From Euonymus europaeus (lineage: Eukaryota > Streptophyta > Magnoliopsida > Celastrales > Celastraceae): a DNA stretch of 64,000 nucleotides. Numbering within the stretch: the first letter of the stretch is position 1; the number at the start of each line of letters is the position of its first letter. The stretch covers positions 25,388,501 through 25,452,500 of the forward strand of contig OY756957.1 of assembly GCA_963580455.1 (NCBI GenBank). Reading direction: 5' to 3'. Shown here piece by piece: positions 1 to 12,783 of this stretch. A program made the translations under genes and the position numbers. The notes beneath the pieces are model-generated. The model was given only the letters and a program-made list of their open reading frames with translations. It did not search any database and was not told the DNA's origin.

Positions 1-2264
1 TGACTTAAAAGTAGGATCCAGAAAATATTTGGTACCTTATCCTGAAGTTTTAGATAATGTGTTTGTATTGCATCCACAACTAAACTCATTAGGTGATATA
101 CAGTATACTGATAATGGCATTAAATTCTTAATGCCATTAAATTCTTCTTGTGTTCAATATTGTGTTTCCTTAATGGCATTAAATTCTTCTTGTGTTCAAT
201 ATTGATATCATCACAAAGTCAACTCTGAAAGCTTATGAAAGACTATATCTGGGTAGGTTGACTTTAGAGTACTATTGATATGCAGCTCGGAATCTGATAT
301 TAGTTTTTGGTGGAATGTTTACCGATGATCTTGACTTTCCTTATTCACCTTTCTTTTGAAGATATGCCTCCTTTCTTATTGTTTTATCTAACCTGAGATG
401 CCTTATTCAGTGAAGGCTCACTTCGTGGTTTTGGGAAATGTATTGTGCTTTTTATCTCATACTAGGAATGTATGTGGGCTGTAGAAAAAGATAAGCCTGG
501 CACTACATTTCATTCTTTTTGGAACAATAAACAAGAAACTTCATTGTTAAGGGAGCCAGGGGAATGACACCATTTAGAACATACCTGTTAGATACTTAGA
601 TAACAGATCAATTGCATCAATCTTCAATTCTTCAAACTTTCATCTAGGATGCTATTTCCACTATGCCAAATGCAAGTCGAGTTAAACCAATTGTTCTTTA
701 TCACTTGAAAGTGGGCTTCATTTCCCTTAAAAGAAAAAGATCTTCTGTTTAGCTCTCTCCTGAATGGGCGCAATTATCCTTTTTTCTCCTATAGTTCCCT
801 TGGAGAGGTGCTAGGCCAGTAATTTGGAAGAAAAAAAAGGAAAAAAAACCTTCTCAACCTCTCCCATCACCATTCAATCAATGACCAGTTTCTCGAAAGA
901 AACTTCCTGAAGCTTGTATATCCAAGTGTGATGAAGGATGAGGTTCTTCGCGTTTTCCTCTTTCTCCATGATTAGAATGCATCAATTAGCACAGTTGAAC
1001 CCACTATTATGCGAGATTTTCAATTGTTAAGATTCCTCCCCAAAATATTTCACATGCGAAGAAAGCCAACTTTTTGGGCACCTTGGCTTCCAAATTTCTC
1101 CCCAACTATACTTGCCCCTCTCATTTGTTCCCTTTAAAACAGCTACCTTAACTTTCTAAGAACCCAAATCTCAACTTCAGGCACTTTTGAACATTACTTA
1201 ATTCTTGTAATGAACTTGAAGAGTTTTTTGGAAGTTTCTAAAGTGCAGTTCATCTCTTTATTAAAGATGGCATTCCTCCTTAGTCCTAACCTGGTACATT
1301 ATGAGTTTCCCAAACTTTAGCTTATTCAGAAGATTGGTATTACCTTTTTAAAGCCTCGACTCTGCACTTGTTTTACTCCCAATCCCAAATTCATGTCATA
1401 GCTAGAACCCATAACAAGATAAACATAAAAGGATAATACTTCCTAAAACATCTTGTCTCGAAAAGCTCCCATACTCTTCAGAATCTTGTAAATATTTTGT
1501 TGTGCACCATACTGGTGAGAGCGCTTTTTCCCACACTGGTAAATGTATTGGTCGGCTATATACCTCCTGATGATGCATGGCAATTGACATAGAACATTTG
1601 GGCCTTTAAGAGACAATGCAAAATCTCTGTAGAAAAGATGTGAATGTTATGTTGGATGTGGGACAATACATGACAGGGCAAGATAAGAAATAAATTTATT
1701 CTTCTCTTATGGTAGAAATATGGTCATTTGATCTAAGGTTGAGATTTGCTATGGTTTAAAATAGGATGATAGCAAATCATCTATGATATACTCTGGGTAT
1801 TTATGGTATAGAGGTGCGTGTATTTTGGTGCCAAAAGTGGAGAATATTAAAAAATGAGATAGGAAGAAGAGAGGGTAGATGGCAATAAAGATCCAGTGGG
1901 AATTAATAAAGAATGATGTGGACATGATAGGATTATTGGAGAGTGTAGTTTTAAGCAGAATTGAATGATGACAGAGAAATCACTCTGTGGACTTTACAGG
2001 CCAGGGATTCATATAGCAGACCTGAAATAATTGGGATTAAGATTTGGATTAGAATGATGATACATGCATATGTATGTGTGTGCAATGACCTCTTGATATG
2101 TTACAAATGAAATTGCATTTAATTTTTCCACATTGCTTTTGGTGCATGTATTTTTCTCTTATGTGTGATATTTTTGTCCCTGTGCTGTGTTATTGTAATA
2201 TAGCTTGGTTCATTGACTTTCTTGAGGTCTCACTCACTTATGTCTGTTATTAATTGACACAGAG
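1..2264. other. No recognised coding sequence (probably long ELF5 intron)
   Basis: I see no exon here that fits the missing N-terminus of the ELF5 gene that follows, so its first exons probably lie left of the window and this is mostly intron. An open frame at 2-204 ends in a stop and matches nothing I know. It contains an imperfect direct repeat of about 33 bp (copies near 129-163 and 172-205, both ending in the motif TTCTTGTGTTCAATATTG). The only longer open frame (1402-1590, minus) is short and unlike any family. Confidence 0.5.
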
Positions 2265-5200
2265 GCGGATGGTGCTCTGGACAAAGCAAGAAAACACAAG
2301 AAGAGGCAACTTGAGGATACACTTAACCTTGTTTTAAAGAAGAGGAAGGTAACAGCCATAATATGAGACTCATGCTTCCCCTTATTTCCTAAAATGGAAC
2401 TACTTTCCTTGGAAATATTTTCTTTGTGCTAACATTTCTATTTTGCTTGGTTGTTTGATTCTTGGGTCAAGTAAGATATGGAAAGCATGTCATATGACAT
2501 ACCGATCTTATTGATAACTTACACTTGCAGTATTTTTTTCGGATTTCTAGGTATCCTGTTTGGGTAATGACTTATTATTTCAATGCAAGGACAGTCGATG
2601 TATAACTAGCAGAGGAAAAAAATTCACCTCTTTAGATTCTTTGGTTAGTGATATTTTTTGAATGGTAGAAACTTTTTTGACACCAGCAGACACTTGGTGA
2701 CTGCTTAATAGGCTAATAGCCGAAAGATTAGGGGTCTGGATAACAATAACATGTTGTATCTGGAATATCAATTTAATTGAAACACACTTGATGCACGCAA
2801 TGGTGATGGGGTTTGTTAACGACGAATGACAGATGTACGCTAGATTACCCGTAAATTCTTAGAACCCATTACACCTTTTTTGGAATGAAGTAACTTTACC
2901 TCTGGATTAAGTCATTAAGATTCACCTTCAGTGCAATGGTAAGGTTGGGTACATAAGATTTGATGATTAAGGTTCGAAGGAGTTAAATGACTGAAATTTC
3001 TCAAATCTGGAGACTAGGATCTTTGTTTGTTCGAGGCATATTTCTCATGGTTCTGAATTCTGATGTATGGTCTTCGCATGGGATTGGTTCTAGGTTTATA
3101 AACTTAATATTTAGGTCTGGGAAAAAAACATGATGGTTAATTGGATATTGATATGAGCACAAAAGTGGTAGAATTCAACTAGGATTTTTTGGGGAAATCA
3201 AGCGAAAATCTGATTAGCACAGGATATATGTGTGTGTGAGTCCTCTCCCAACCGTTCTCTTTATTGTAGATTATATTCTTTTGCAATCATATTGACGTTG
3301 GTAATCACAACCTCATAGTCTTCTTTACCTCGGGCAGGAATATGAAGATAAAATGAAGGAGAAGGGTGAGACACCAGTCATGTTCAGGTGAAGATGCTCA
3401 TTTTCCTGATCTTCCTTTGTTTATGTAGTTGAACTTTAATATTTAACATTTTCTCTCTTTTATTTACAAGCCATAGTTTGTGTTCTACTGCAGCCATTTG
3501 GGACCTCCTCGAAGAGCAACCACTGAAGACGAGGAGCGAGTCAAGCACCCTAAACCTGAAGTAATTTCTGATCTGCTTTTGCTTGCTACTTTTATTCAAT
3601 TTTCCTTTTTCTGGGGTGTGTGTTGATCTTTATGCTGCAGGACTCTGTGTATTATCACCCAATGCTAAATCCTACCGGGGCGCCACCACCTGGAAAACCT
3701 CCAATGTTTAAGTCATCAATAGGTGTTTATCTCCCCTCCTTTGAAACTTTCTTGAGTAACTCTCTCTCTCTCTCAATTTTATTTATTTATTTTTGTCCAG
3801 GACCCGGAATTCCTTTGTCAGATGGTGCTGGTGCATCTTCCTCGGGAGTAGAATCAGAGGATGCTACTTTAGCAGCCCCTCCACCACCCCCTCCACCACC
3901 TCCTCTGCCAGGAAGTGATGGCTCTGTACTGCCAGCCTCTTTGCCTCTTCCTCCTCCCCCTCCAATGCTGCCAAAACATGCTGTATCAAACTTGGGTGTC
4001 TCATTACCTTTACCACCTCTGCCACCTCCGCCTCCTGGCCCATCACCTGAAGACCAAGTTGCAAGTCACCCTCCACTTCCCCCTCCGCCTCCCATCCAGC
4101 AGTCTGCACAGCCATTTCCACCTGGTACCAGTATGAGCGAAAAGGGTAGAAATGTGCCTGCATTCTCAGATGATTCAATCTCCAAGGATTCAGCTCAGGT
4201 AGGCTCTTTGTCAGTCTATGCAATGCTTTCTGATAGTCATAAAAATTTGATGCAGACTTTATGTTGGACAGAATTATCTGATTGATAAGCATGTTTTAGG
4301 TTCTGGTAGTCAATGATGAAAATAAACTGAATTTAGGCTGGTTGCCTTTGCCAAGAAATAGATTTGCATGCGAAGATCAGATCTGATAACCTGAATGAAA
4401 TCGCAAGCTGTTCTTTATCGTTCATTGTTTTTGGAGAAGGAAGAAAATTGATGCGTAGGGTTTCATAAAAGTTGAATTCTGTAGTTATACCAAGGAAATG
4501 GTAACATTTGCGTCGCGTTCTTAATCAGGTACCTACTGCGCTCATTCCACCACCTCCTCCTGCAATGCCCCCTAAATCAGCTGCAAATCTGTCTGAAGGT
4601 ACTGCATCAGAAACTGCTGAAAATAATAATCCGGCAATTAGTGATCTTAAAATGGTTCCCCCACCAAGACAGCCATCGGTCGCTGGGCCCTCCTTGATTC
4701 CAACAATGCAGCCAGATGTGCTGCCACCAGGAATGTCACATTTTCCTCCACCTCAAGACGTGCGACCATTATTCCAGGCAGCTGCTTCTGGGATAATGGT
4801 CCCAGTTATTCCAAGGCCTCCCTATGGACCCCTTCCCATGATGAGACCCCCTCTTCCACCTGGTCCTCCTCCTGCCTTCCTAGAAGATCCAAGCAGACTA
4901 GCTGTTCCTCAGAAGCCATCATATGTTAAAACTGCTGCATCTACTGTTGTTAAGAGGCCATTAGCTCAGCATACTCCAGAGCTTACATCGATGGTGAGTT
5001 GATCCCATACTTGTCATAATATTGCTCTATGAAGCAACAGCAGTTTTTGTGTTTTTTTTTTCCTTCATTCTTTTTCTGGGAATGGTTACTCATGCATTTG
5101 CGTCCTGATTAGTTGTATTTTCCTCACCTTAATCTGTTTGGCTTTTATTCAGGTTCCTGCATCAGTTCGAGTGAGAAGAGAGACTGCTGCCCCAAAAGCA

Positions 5201-5371
5201 AAAGCAAAGCCAACGCTCTTGTCTGCAGCTGCGACCACCCGACCTGCTCCTCCTACTATTGTAAAGGCACAATTTGTTAACTCATCATCCGTTCCAAAGG
5301 CACAGAGCATTGACGACTCCTATATGGCATTTTTGGAGGAAATGAAAGATCTTGGTGCGCTTGAAAGTTGA
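2265..5371 (+). CDS. ELF5: ELF5 / WBP11-like proline-rich splicing-linked protein, 5' partial
   Basis: Homologue of Arabidopsis EARLY FLOWERING 5, the plant relative of WW-domain-binding protein 11, a nuclear protein linked to pre-mRNA splicing; elf5 mutants flower early through reduced FLC. Exons I read: 2265 (or 2263)-2348, 3338-3387, 3494-3560, 3641-3722, 3801-4198, 4529-4993, 5153-5371; phases agree throughout and all introns are GT..AG. The first visible exon holds the Wbp11 signature [17 protein letters not shown]. It is followed by the segment [20 protein letters not shown], long polyproline runs ([11 protein letters not shown] type) expected to bind WW or SH3 domains, and a C-terminus with [20 protein letters not shown], which closely matches the family end. 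The N-terminal basic region (about 60 residues) lies upstream of the window. Neighbours are unrelated. Identification is confident; the 5' end is missing because of the window edge, not visible damage. Confidence 0.9.
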
Positions 5372-7222
5372 ATCCTGTATAGCCAGTGAGAGGTGAACGA
5401 TTGAATCGAGGTATACAAATGTCTAATACCTTTCAGTCGAGCTGAGGATTGTCACCTACTTCATTGTTTCATCCCTATTGTTGGTTGTTCCAGTCTTTTG
5501 ACTGTAATTCAGGACATTTTAATGTCCATAAACAATACACTTACAAGACTTGACCTAGTTGGAAACTGCAGTAGATAGCAGCTTCAGAAAAATTATGTTA
5601 CCCATGATTTTCATTCATTACCTTTTCATAATTTTATTTCTCCTAATTTTCTACTGTGTATTTTCATAGCATATTGACCTTTCAACTTTGAAGGCAAGCT
5701 CTGGTCGTCTGTTTTAATTTTCCAGTTTTTTTCCCCCCATTCAGCAATGAAAATTCGCAGTCACTATTTTATACATATGGACTGGTGAACCTATTTTTCA
5801 ATATCAAAGTTCTTATACATGTAAGAGTTTACCAAGTCCAACTCAGTCACCCAATTTGTAAATATTCCAAAGTGGGAACTCAAAGTTTAAAATTGTTCCA
5901 ATTTGCACAATCGGGCAGATTTTCGACCTTCTCGAGTCCCTCCCTTGCTCTTGCTTATGATGACATTACTTTGTGCCTCGATCTCTCCTGTGCTACCAAT
6001 TAAGACATTCCAAACGTAGCATTATATCTGCTAAAGTTGTAGATTATGTTGCTGAAGGAAGTGCAGTAAGCTTGACAGATGATGTAATTTCTGACATTTC
6101 CAGTAATTGATTCGAGAAAATCAAAAGATTTTCGTTTGTTGTTGAAATGTCAATGTTTTCTGATCGTGGCGATTGATGTTTCAACAACCAAGTATATCCT
6201 TAAGACAACTTGAATTTCTTCATTTGAAGTCTTTCCCTATTTTGCCCCTGGTGATCTCTTTTTATCTTTCAAATTGTAGCACAGCACTAATTTTTCACCA
6301 GAATCAAGTTTACTATGGCTCTTAGCATGGCTTAGCCTTAAAGTTAAAGTTAAGTGCGAGGTTCAAATAAGGAAAGGCTTAAGATACATACCTAGGCCAC
6401 GATAATCATGGGTAATCAAAGGTGCGGAGGGTGTGTTCGATGGATGTAATGATTACAATAGTAATTAAAATTATTTGGCTAAATTAATACTCATGTTTGG
6501 TATACATTTATATTATTTATTCGAGTAATTTTTTTAGGCAATTTTCTTTATATTTTGGATGTAATGGTTATCCATGAAGAGAGTTGGATAATAATTATCC
6601 TAATAATACATTACAATCCTATTTATTATTATCAAACACACCCTAAGTAGTAAATCCATCTTGAGACGAGTTATCAACTACAATTGTATCCTCCAAATCC
6701 TTATAGGTTTGGATGAGTTCTTGGAATGCCCCTCTCACCCCCCAAACACTTATAGATAACTTGTGCACAGTTGCTTCTTGCTGTTGAATCGCATAATCTG
6801 TGACTAACATTCTATCAACATTTCGAAGATACGGGCCGATAGACGGATCGTTTGATCCCACCCCAACCAAACTTGTACAGAGTTTATGTACCAACTTGAG
6901 CTAAGATTTCTAAAAAGATTTACTCAATCACATTATTCAGTTTGAGCGCTAAAGTTAGATACAAGCTAAAGTGTTAATTTTAAGTCGTGGTAATTTGGGC
7001 CCACAGTAAGGCCCATTTCTGTTTTATTTTTGTTCTCAGTCAACGGTCAACAACAAATTACAGGCCCTCCATCTCCTCCATTGCTCGCTCACATGACAAC
7101 AAAAAGTGCACCCAGATCTCTCCGTCTCTTATTAGAAGCAATGATCCACCGACAAGTCCCACTCACAATCGCTAAGTGACCCCAAACCAAATCAAACTTC
7201 TTCACCATCTCCAAATTTCAAC
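5372..7222. other. Spacer between ELF5 and dynein light chain gene
   Basis: Contains the ELF5 3' UTR, AT-rich sequence and one MITE-like element (6429-6643). An 83-residue open frame at 6643-6894 (minus) abuts that element; I recognise no family in it. The last 200 bases before 7223 are C/T-rich and are a likely promoter and 5' leader for the next gene. Confidence 0.5.
6429..6643. repeat. MITE-like element with GGTGTGTTTGAT-type inverted ends
   Basis: The left end reads GGGTGTGTTCGATGGATGTA and the right end reads ATTATTATCAAACACACCC, which are inverted copies of one another over about 13 bases with one mismatch. The interior is very AT-rich and noncoding. Size (about 215 bp) and ends fit a nonautonomous DNA transposon. 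I could not find a convincing target-site duplication, so the superfamily is left open. Confidence 0.65.
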
Positions 7223-8106
7223 ATGGCTAAACACTTCAGAAGGCACTCCAACCCCACCAAAAACCCAGATCCCCTTCCCTTACCAAACCAATTCGGGTCT
7301 ACTCCCAACTCTCACAGGCTTAGGCCGAGCATAGGCATCAATTTGCAAGCCAAATCCATGTCAGTTTCTGCTGATTTCATCAAGACTCCAAAGAAGAAAC
7401 CCATTTCTCAAATCAAAAGTACAGTACTGGAACACAAGGAGAGGAGGGCCAAATCCATGACAGTTTCTACTGATTTCATCAAAACCCCAAATAAGGAACC
7501 CATTTCTCATATCAAAACTACAGTACTGGAACACAAGGAGAGGAGGGTCAAGAAATCTTCTTCTTCTTCTTCTAAAGAGTTGAACGAGAAGAAACCACAG
7601 CCTGAAGAAGGCCAAGTGACTGAAAAGAAGCTAATTTCATTGGGTGGCAGAAGGGGATCCTTCTGTGGGTCACAGGTGGAATTGGCAGATGTCCTTGCAA
7701 ACAGTGGTGCCAAAGTGGTTTCCTTTGATATGCCACCATTTATGCAGATTCATGCTGTTAATTGTGCTCGAAAGACCTTCGACAGTCTTGAAAAATTCAC
7801 ATCGAAGGCCCTTGCACTCACTCTCAAGAAGGTGATCACTAGTACTAGTAGTAACTTGTTATCTTGTTGATTTCTACTTGGTTTTTGTCTTCTAGGTTTG
7901 CTTGATTTGCTAAATTAGTTTTCCTTTTTTATTATTCAATTTGATTTCAGGAGTTCGATGGGGTGTATGGGCCGGCATGGCACTGCATTGTTGGATCAAG
8001 TTTTGGGTCATTTGTTACACATTCAGTTGGTGGGTTTCTGTATTTCTCAATGGATCAAAAGTTGCACATCCTCTTGTTCAAGACAGCAGTTCAAAGAGCA
8101 GAGTGA
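7223..8106 (+). CDS. Dynein light chain LC8-type family protein
   Basis: Two exons, 7223-7831 and 7951-8106, join in phase to give 254 residues. The C-terminal hundred residues (about 152-252) are an LC8/DYNLL domain: family landmarks are [13 protein letters not shown] near the start and [20 protein letters not shown] then [12 protein letters not shown], matching the animal pattern KKEFDKKYNPTWHCIVGxxFGSYVTHE. LC8 proteins are dimeric hubs that bind short linear motifs; seed plants lack cytoplasmic dynein, so a hub role is likelier than a motor role. The N-terminal half is a low-complexity basic and Ser-rich extension not found in canonical LC8 (about 89 residues), but plants have long members like this. 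Residues 43-108 are two 33-residue tandem copies. The start is the first ATG after a CT-rich leader. Confidence 0.9.
7349..7546 (+). repeat. 99-bp in-frame tandem duplication inside the dynein light chain gene
   Basis: Two adjacent 99-bp units (7349-7447 and 7448-7546) encode two 33-residue copies that both begin AKSM and end VLEHKERR, differing at about eight residues (for example [14 protein letters not shown] versus [14 protein letters not shown]). Because 99 is a multiple of three, the frame is kept. The copies lie in the disordered extension before the LC8 domain. Confidence 0.95.
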
Positions 8107-8632
8107 CTTTTATTGTCCTTCACAGGAGAGCCTTTGTACATTGATTTTACGGATATCAACAATGACCCTTTAATGTGGTCTAAACTCTAAACTACAAGAC
8201 ATTTTGTGTAGTAGTTAGGTATCTATAAAGAAAGTCCTTCACTACTTCACCTGGCTATGCTGTGTAGTTTTTCTCTATTTTTGCATGCCATTCTTTCAGG
8301 GAACCTTCAAATTGTGCACCAAACCAAGCCTGATAGCCTACTTGAGAAACTAATATAGATGGAGTAAAAGCTTATTCCAAGAGAGTGTGGTTACTGGTTA
8401 GTGCTCATATCAACTGTTATAAAGCATTCGAATTGAGAAGCCAATTATTTGAATAAAACTTGTCTAAAAAAATACAGTTCCTAATCTATACCCAATGCAA
8501 AGAAAACAGAAATTTGGGATAAGAAATGGTGAAGTTGTTGCACCTGTGCTAGATCAGATTGGTCGTACTTTCGTGCCCTGAATGAACAAAAGAAGTCGGC
8601 GTCATTGAAGAACTTGCTCACTAGGCAAAGCG
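8107..8632. other. Convergent 3' spacer
   Basis: Lies between the 3' ends of the plus-strand dynein light chain gene and the minus-strand GTD-binding gene, so it should hold both 3' UTRs. A minus-strand splice acceptor near 8578-8580 followed by a short open stretch could be an alternative last exon of the GTD-binding gene, ending after nine codons. Confidence 0.45.
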
Positions 8633-10290
8633 TTAGGGTAAATCATATGTTCGGACATTGAAAGATAGACCATATATATATATAGGTTTACCTATTGTTT
8701 CCTCCTCATGGGTTACTTCCAAGTTATGTGATGAAATGTGAGTATGCTTGAGCAGAACTTTTCGACATGTTGTTGCTTGAACATTCTGTGATCTGTCAAG
8801 GCTTTCACCTCCATTTTCCTCCTGCAATGACACAGCATCATCCTTACTATTCTCTCCCTCAGAGGCACTAAAAGTTGGACTAAAAGATTCAGATCTTCCA
8901 TCATAAGATGAGTAGGCCTGATAGTCTTCATCAGAGTTTCCGAATTTCTGCCTATATGCATCAAGTTCAGCCTCTAAAACCTTGATATCTTCCTCTCTCT
9001 TTGCAAGCAAATCTTTGGTTGCTTGCAGGGCTTCTTCATCGTACTCTGCCTGCTCCTCCATCATTCTTTGATATTGTAATGCCTCCATCTGAACTGCAGC
9101 CTTCTCTGCCTGTAGCCGCGTGATCATTGCCATTGCGTTATTAGCAGCAACCGCGGAAGCACTTCTTTCTTCATCCAGTTCCATGTACAAATTCATTAGG
9201 GACTTGCGGTCCAACTTAACCTGTGTCTTCAAATGATACAGAATGGATTCTCCATCTCCTTCCACAGGTTCTGCAGATAACTCGCTCGTCTTTTCGAGCA
9301 GTGATCTCCTTTGTAGCCTAGTACCCCACCTAGGACTATTTGTAGCAGAATCTGATAGCGGGATTCCGAAAAATCGGTTCCCCCTACCAAAATATGGGGT
9401 CTTATCTTCATTCACATCTTCATCCTTAAGCAATGGCACCGTAGCATATTTTACGTCTTCTCTTGCTGCTATAGAAAATTGCACATTACCAAATCACAAC
9501 ACACAGAGAAGCAATGCAGACAATGTAGTACAACACAAGCTAAAGACATTGAAACCGATTTATAACATTTCTTACCCGTGTTTGCTGCGTTAATCTCATC
9601 CCATAGAACTTCTGATTGGTTATCGGGCATAAACTTAAGCTCTGTATATCGAATGTGGGGCAATTCCATGTTATTTCTAGGGGTAAATGATGGTCGTCGA
9701 GAAGGAGCAGGAGCATGTGAAACCATTCCAGCATTTTTCTCCTTGGGATATGATGATTTAACCTTCAACGGCTCTCCACAACAAGAACATTTGTGAATGC
9801 TACTCTTCTCAACTTGAGCACCGTCCTTGGATCCGGCGGGCAATGACAAATGAACTTCTTGATCATCATCAACAAACAACTCAATGTCCTTATGAAGAAT
9901 CCCAACAAGGGACTTGTATGTATCACAATCTGATTCCTTCTCAGTTGCAAACGAAAGAAGACAAGCTTCACACATCTGTCTTATGTCAGAGAGCTTTTTG
10001 TGAACATGACAATATGCCAGAGACGAAACATTTTTCTTGTGGGACTCGCACATGGATTCATTGTAGTAGAAATCTGGATTCTTGCGAACAAGGATGTGAT
10101 CGATCCTCGTACAGAGCAAGCATGGGATTCGTAATTCGAAGAACTTGGCAAACTCATTGGCGAAAAACGCAAGCAACCCATCAATGAAAAGCAAAATGAT
10201 TAGCAGCCATTCGAGGAAAGCGTAAATCAAGAAGTAAGCAAACCGTCCTAGTTCTTGTTCAACAAAGCACCTGAATGTACGTTTGGTCAT
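8633..10290 (-). CDS. GTD-binding (DUF593) membrane protein, myosin-binding/FLOURY1-like
   Basis: Two exons on the minus strand, 10290-9576 and 9468-8633, give 516 residues. The start at 10290 (MTKRTFRCFVEQELG) is preferred over an in-frame ATG ten codons upstream because family members begin with similar sequence. Visible features: a hydrophobic anchor at about residues 15-40, then the conserved FFELRIPCLLCTRIDHIL motif, several CxxC-type pairs (CESH, CEACL, CSCC), and a coiled coil at about 312-412 that is the GTD-binding domain (LDRKSLMNLYMELDEERSAS start). Plant proteins of this type bind the globular tail of class XI myosins on endomembrane vesicles; maize FLOURY1 sits in the ER. The last 15 or so residues are atypical: a GT donor at about 8686 could splice out the tail, so the exact C-terminus is uncertain. 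Confidence 0.85.
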
Positions 10291-11094
10291 AGTTAGTTTT
10301 TTTTCTTCTTTCTTCTTCAATTCAAATTGTATAATAGATAGAAGAAGATCATGACCTTGGAGATCGATGAACGAACTGGTCCCTGCAGATCATGACCTTC
10401 TCTCACTCGAGGTATGTTTGTGTGGAGAGAAGTAAGAGATCATGTTTGTTTGTTTCACATCTCAAGATTTTGGGTGGTGAGTTTCAACTACCTAAAGATA
10501 GGAGAAGCTACTGAAGCAAATTGAGGTTGATAGGAAGATAATTTGCCACAATTAAAGCTGCATCAAGGAATGGCCTGAAAAAATGACTATTATGGCTGGG
10601 GAGGAAATTTTAAAGCCAAGTTTTATGGTCTTCACAACCAAAATGTTAAAGATGGAAAGTCACTACCAACTAGGCTACCAACTTTTAATGGGCATGCCAC
10701 GAGAGACGCAAGATTTATCCGGATTTCTCCCGATTTATCCTTATAGAATCTCCAGGCCCACGGTCTGACAACTCAACTGAGTCTAGGCCTAATTGGGGCT
10801 TAGTCCGGTCTACATTATGTTTAGGGTCGTCCGGACTCGATGAAGACCTAGGCCTAAAGGGCTCTGTCTGGCCTACAGAGAATAATTCCTTGAATGTTTA
10901 GGATTCGGACTTGATGATGACCTGCTGACAATCTGGGTTCTCGCTCCACACTTCCTTCTAGAACAAAAAACATTAAAAAAAAAAAAAAGAAGCTCAAAAC
11001 ACCACAAAACGGTCTAACTATTTCCCTCCCAGTTCAACTATGTTTCATCTCTCTCTTCAAGACTTGCAGAAATTAGAGGCTTTGAGAACTATAC

Positions 11095-11268
11095 ATGAGC
11101 ATCAATCCCATATGGAATGAAGATTTGATGTTGGAGAATGGATTGATCGAAGAAGACGACTTTACATGGAAACTTCCCAAACCCAAATCCAGAAGCTCGA
11201 CTAAGACCACTTTATTGAAGAAGAAGAAGAAGAAGAAGAAGAAGAAGAAGAAGAAGAAAGGGAATTAG
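11095..11268 (+). other. Short open frame ending in a polylysine tract from an AAG microsatellite
   Basis: An ATG at 11095 opens 57 codons. The first 41 are mixed sequence (acidic centre GLIEEDDFTWKLPKPK); the next 14 are lysines encoded by an AAG run at 11218-11259, followed by Gly-Asn and a stop. It could be a small gene, a first exon with a donor I cannot place, or chance. No family is recognised. Confidence 0.25.
11218..11259. repeat. (GAA/AAG)14 microsatellite
   Basis: About fourteen uninterrupted trinucleotide units of AAG, broken at the right end by AAAG. Confidence 0.97.
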
Positions 11269-12783
11269 AAGAGTTGAAATATGTGGGTGGGGTTGATGAG
11301 TTGATCTGAGCTTCTCAAAGGAAGATCTGTTTATTGCTTGTGGGACCCTTGTGGTTTTGGAGCTTCTTGGAATGAAGGTAACTTACCACAATAAATCAAG
11401 CAGATTAGAGAAGTTGAAAAAAATCTTAGATCAGCTTCCAATAGCTCAGATCCGGAATCAAGAGCAGAATCGGGATAAGAATCCGTAGAACGCTCAGGAT
11501 CAGGAGAAAGATCAAGATCTACAGTTAGGGTTCGTGATGGTGTCAATGGGTGCCATTGGCTTTACTTAAGAAAAATTTGGATGTGTATTCAGAATCTGAT
11601 TGTTTTTAATTGAAATTTTATGAGACCGTTAATTGTTGGAGTGTATATAGTCAAATCCATTTATAATTTACACATATTGATCGAGCTTTGGCAGGGAAAA
11701 TTTAAAATCATAAACTTCAATCGAGACACTTATGAATATTTACTTTTAGAGATACTATCATTTTCGATAAAATAGAGAGGGCAATTTAACAAGTGAGAGA
11801 AAGACAATGATAGATTGTGTGTGTGTGTGTTTTTTTTTTTGTGAATTACCAATATGTCGTTTTAATAGACAAAGTTATAAAATATTTCCAAGAAATGTAA
11901 TGAATTTCAAGAGATTGTATTATTAATGTATTATAAATCCACGGTTTTAATCTTCATCAATGAATCTCGAAAATTTTAAACCTCGTCAATACAATTTGAG
12001 CCAAGTTACAATTCTAAAAACTATCACCCCTACTATTGGGTCCGGTTTTGTGAAAGGTATGGTTGGTTGAGTAAAAAGAAATTTGCAATAGTGACTTAGT
12101 TCACAAAGATTTTTTGAAGAAATGACATTGTTTGTATTTTTTTTGGAGAAATCACATATTTTATGCGTAGAACTATCAAAATTTTCTTATATCACTTACT
12201 TTATACGAGTTTATGTTACTTTCAAATCAAAAACTGAAACAACATCAAAACTCGATATAAGTTCGACATCAAAGTTTCAGCTCTGACAAATCATTTACGG
12301 CTAGGGTTGGAAGTATGGTTTGAGCTTGAAATTGAAAAAACCGATATTATCCTAATATGTTAAACCGAACCAAACCAAATAATAATTATAACCAACCCAA
12401 AATAAACAGTTTGATTTTTCAGTTTAAACCAACTTTATTGAATACATGTTGTATTTCGATTTTCACCAATTTGTTTTGCTTTTTATGTTTGACTTTTACT
12501 TGAATGAATAATGAATTTACCAACTACTAAATATTGATAGGCTAATAATACTAGTAATACTTTAATTCTATAAGTGTAAAGTCTATAATAGACTAATATA
12601 GATATTTTATATTTAAAACATATAAATAAACTTCGATTTTCGATTTAAAATCGAAAGTATTTTAAATAATCTGAAACCGAACCGAAAATCAAAATCATAA
12701 AACCGAACCGAACTTAGTTTTGTGGTTCAAATTTCAGTTTGGTTTGGTTTCTTCCACCCCTATTTATGGCAACAAATTATGCT

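Larger units (their letters stand above)
10291..12783. other. Gene-poor spacer
   Basis: Holds the likely promoter of the GTD-binding gene (10291-10450), a stretch of unclear origin, an (AAG)n microsatellite inside a 57-codon open frame, and AT-rich sequence. I found no splice-consistent coding series. The plus-strand open frame at 10583-10768 and the minus-strand frame at 11331-11546 match no family I know. Confidence 0.5.

Noticed and set aside
3864..4292. 142-codon minus-strand open frame across ELF5
   Set aside because: It is the mirror of the proline-rich ELF5 exon; CCN-rich coding sequence opens antisense frames.
6643..6894. 83-codon minus-strand frame beside a MITE
   Set aside because: No family match, no splice support, and it overlaps the element border; likely chance.
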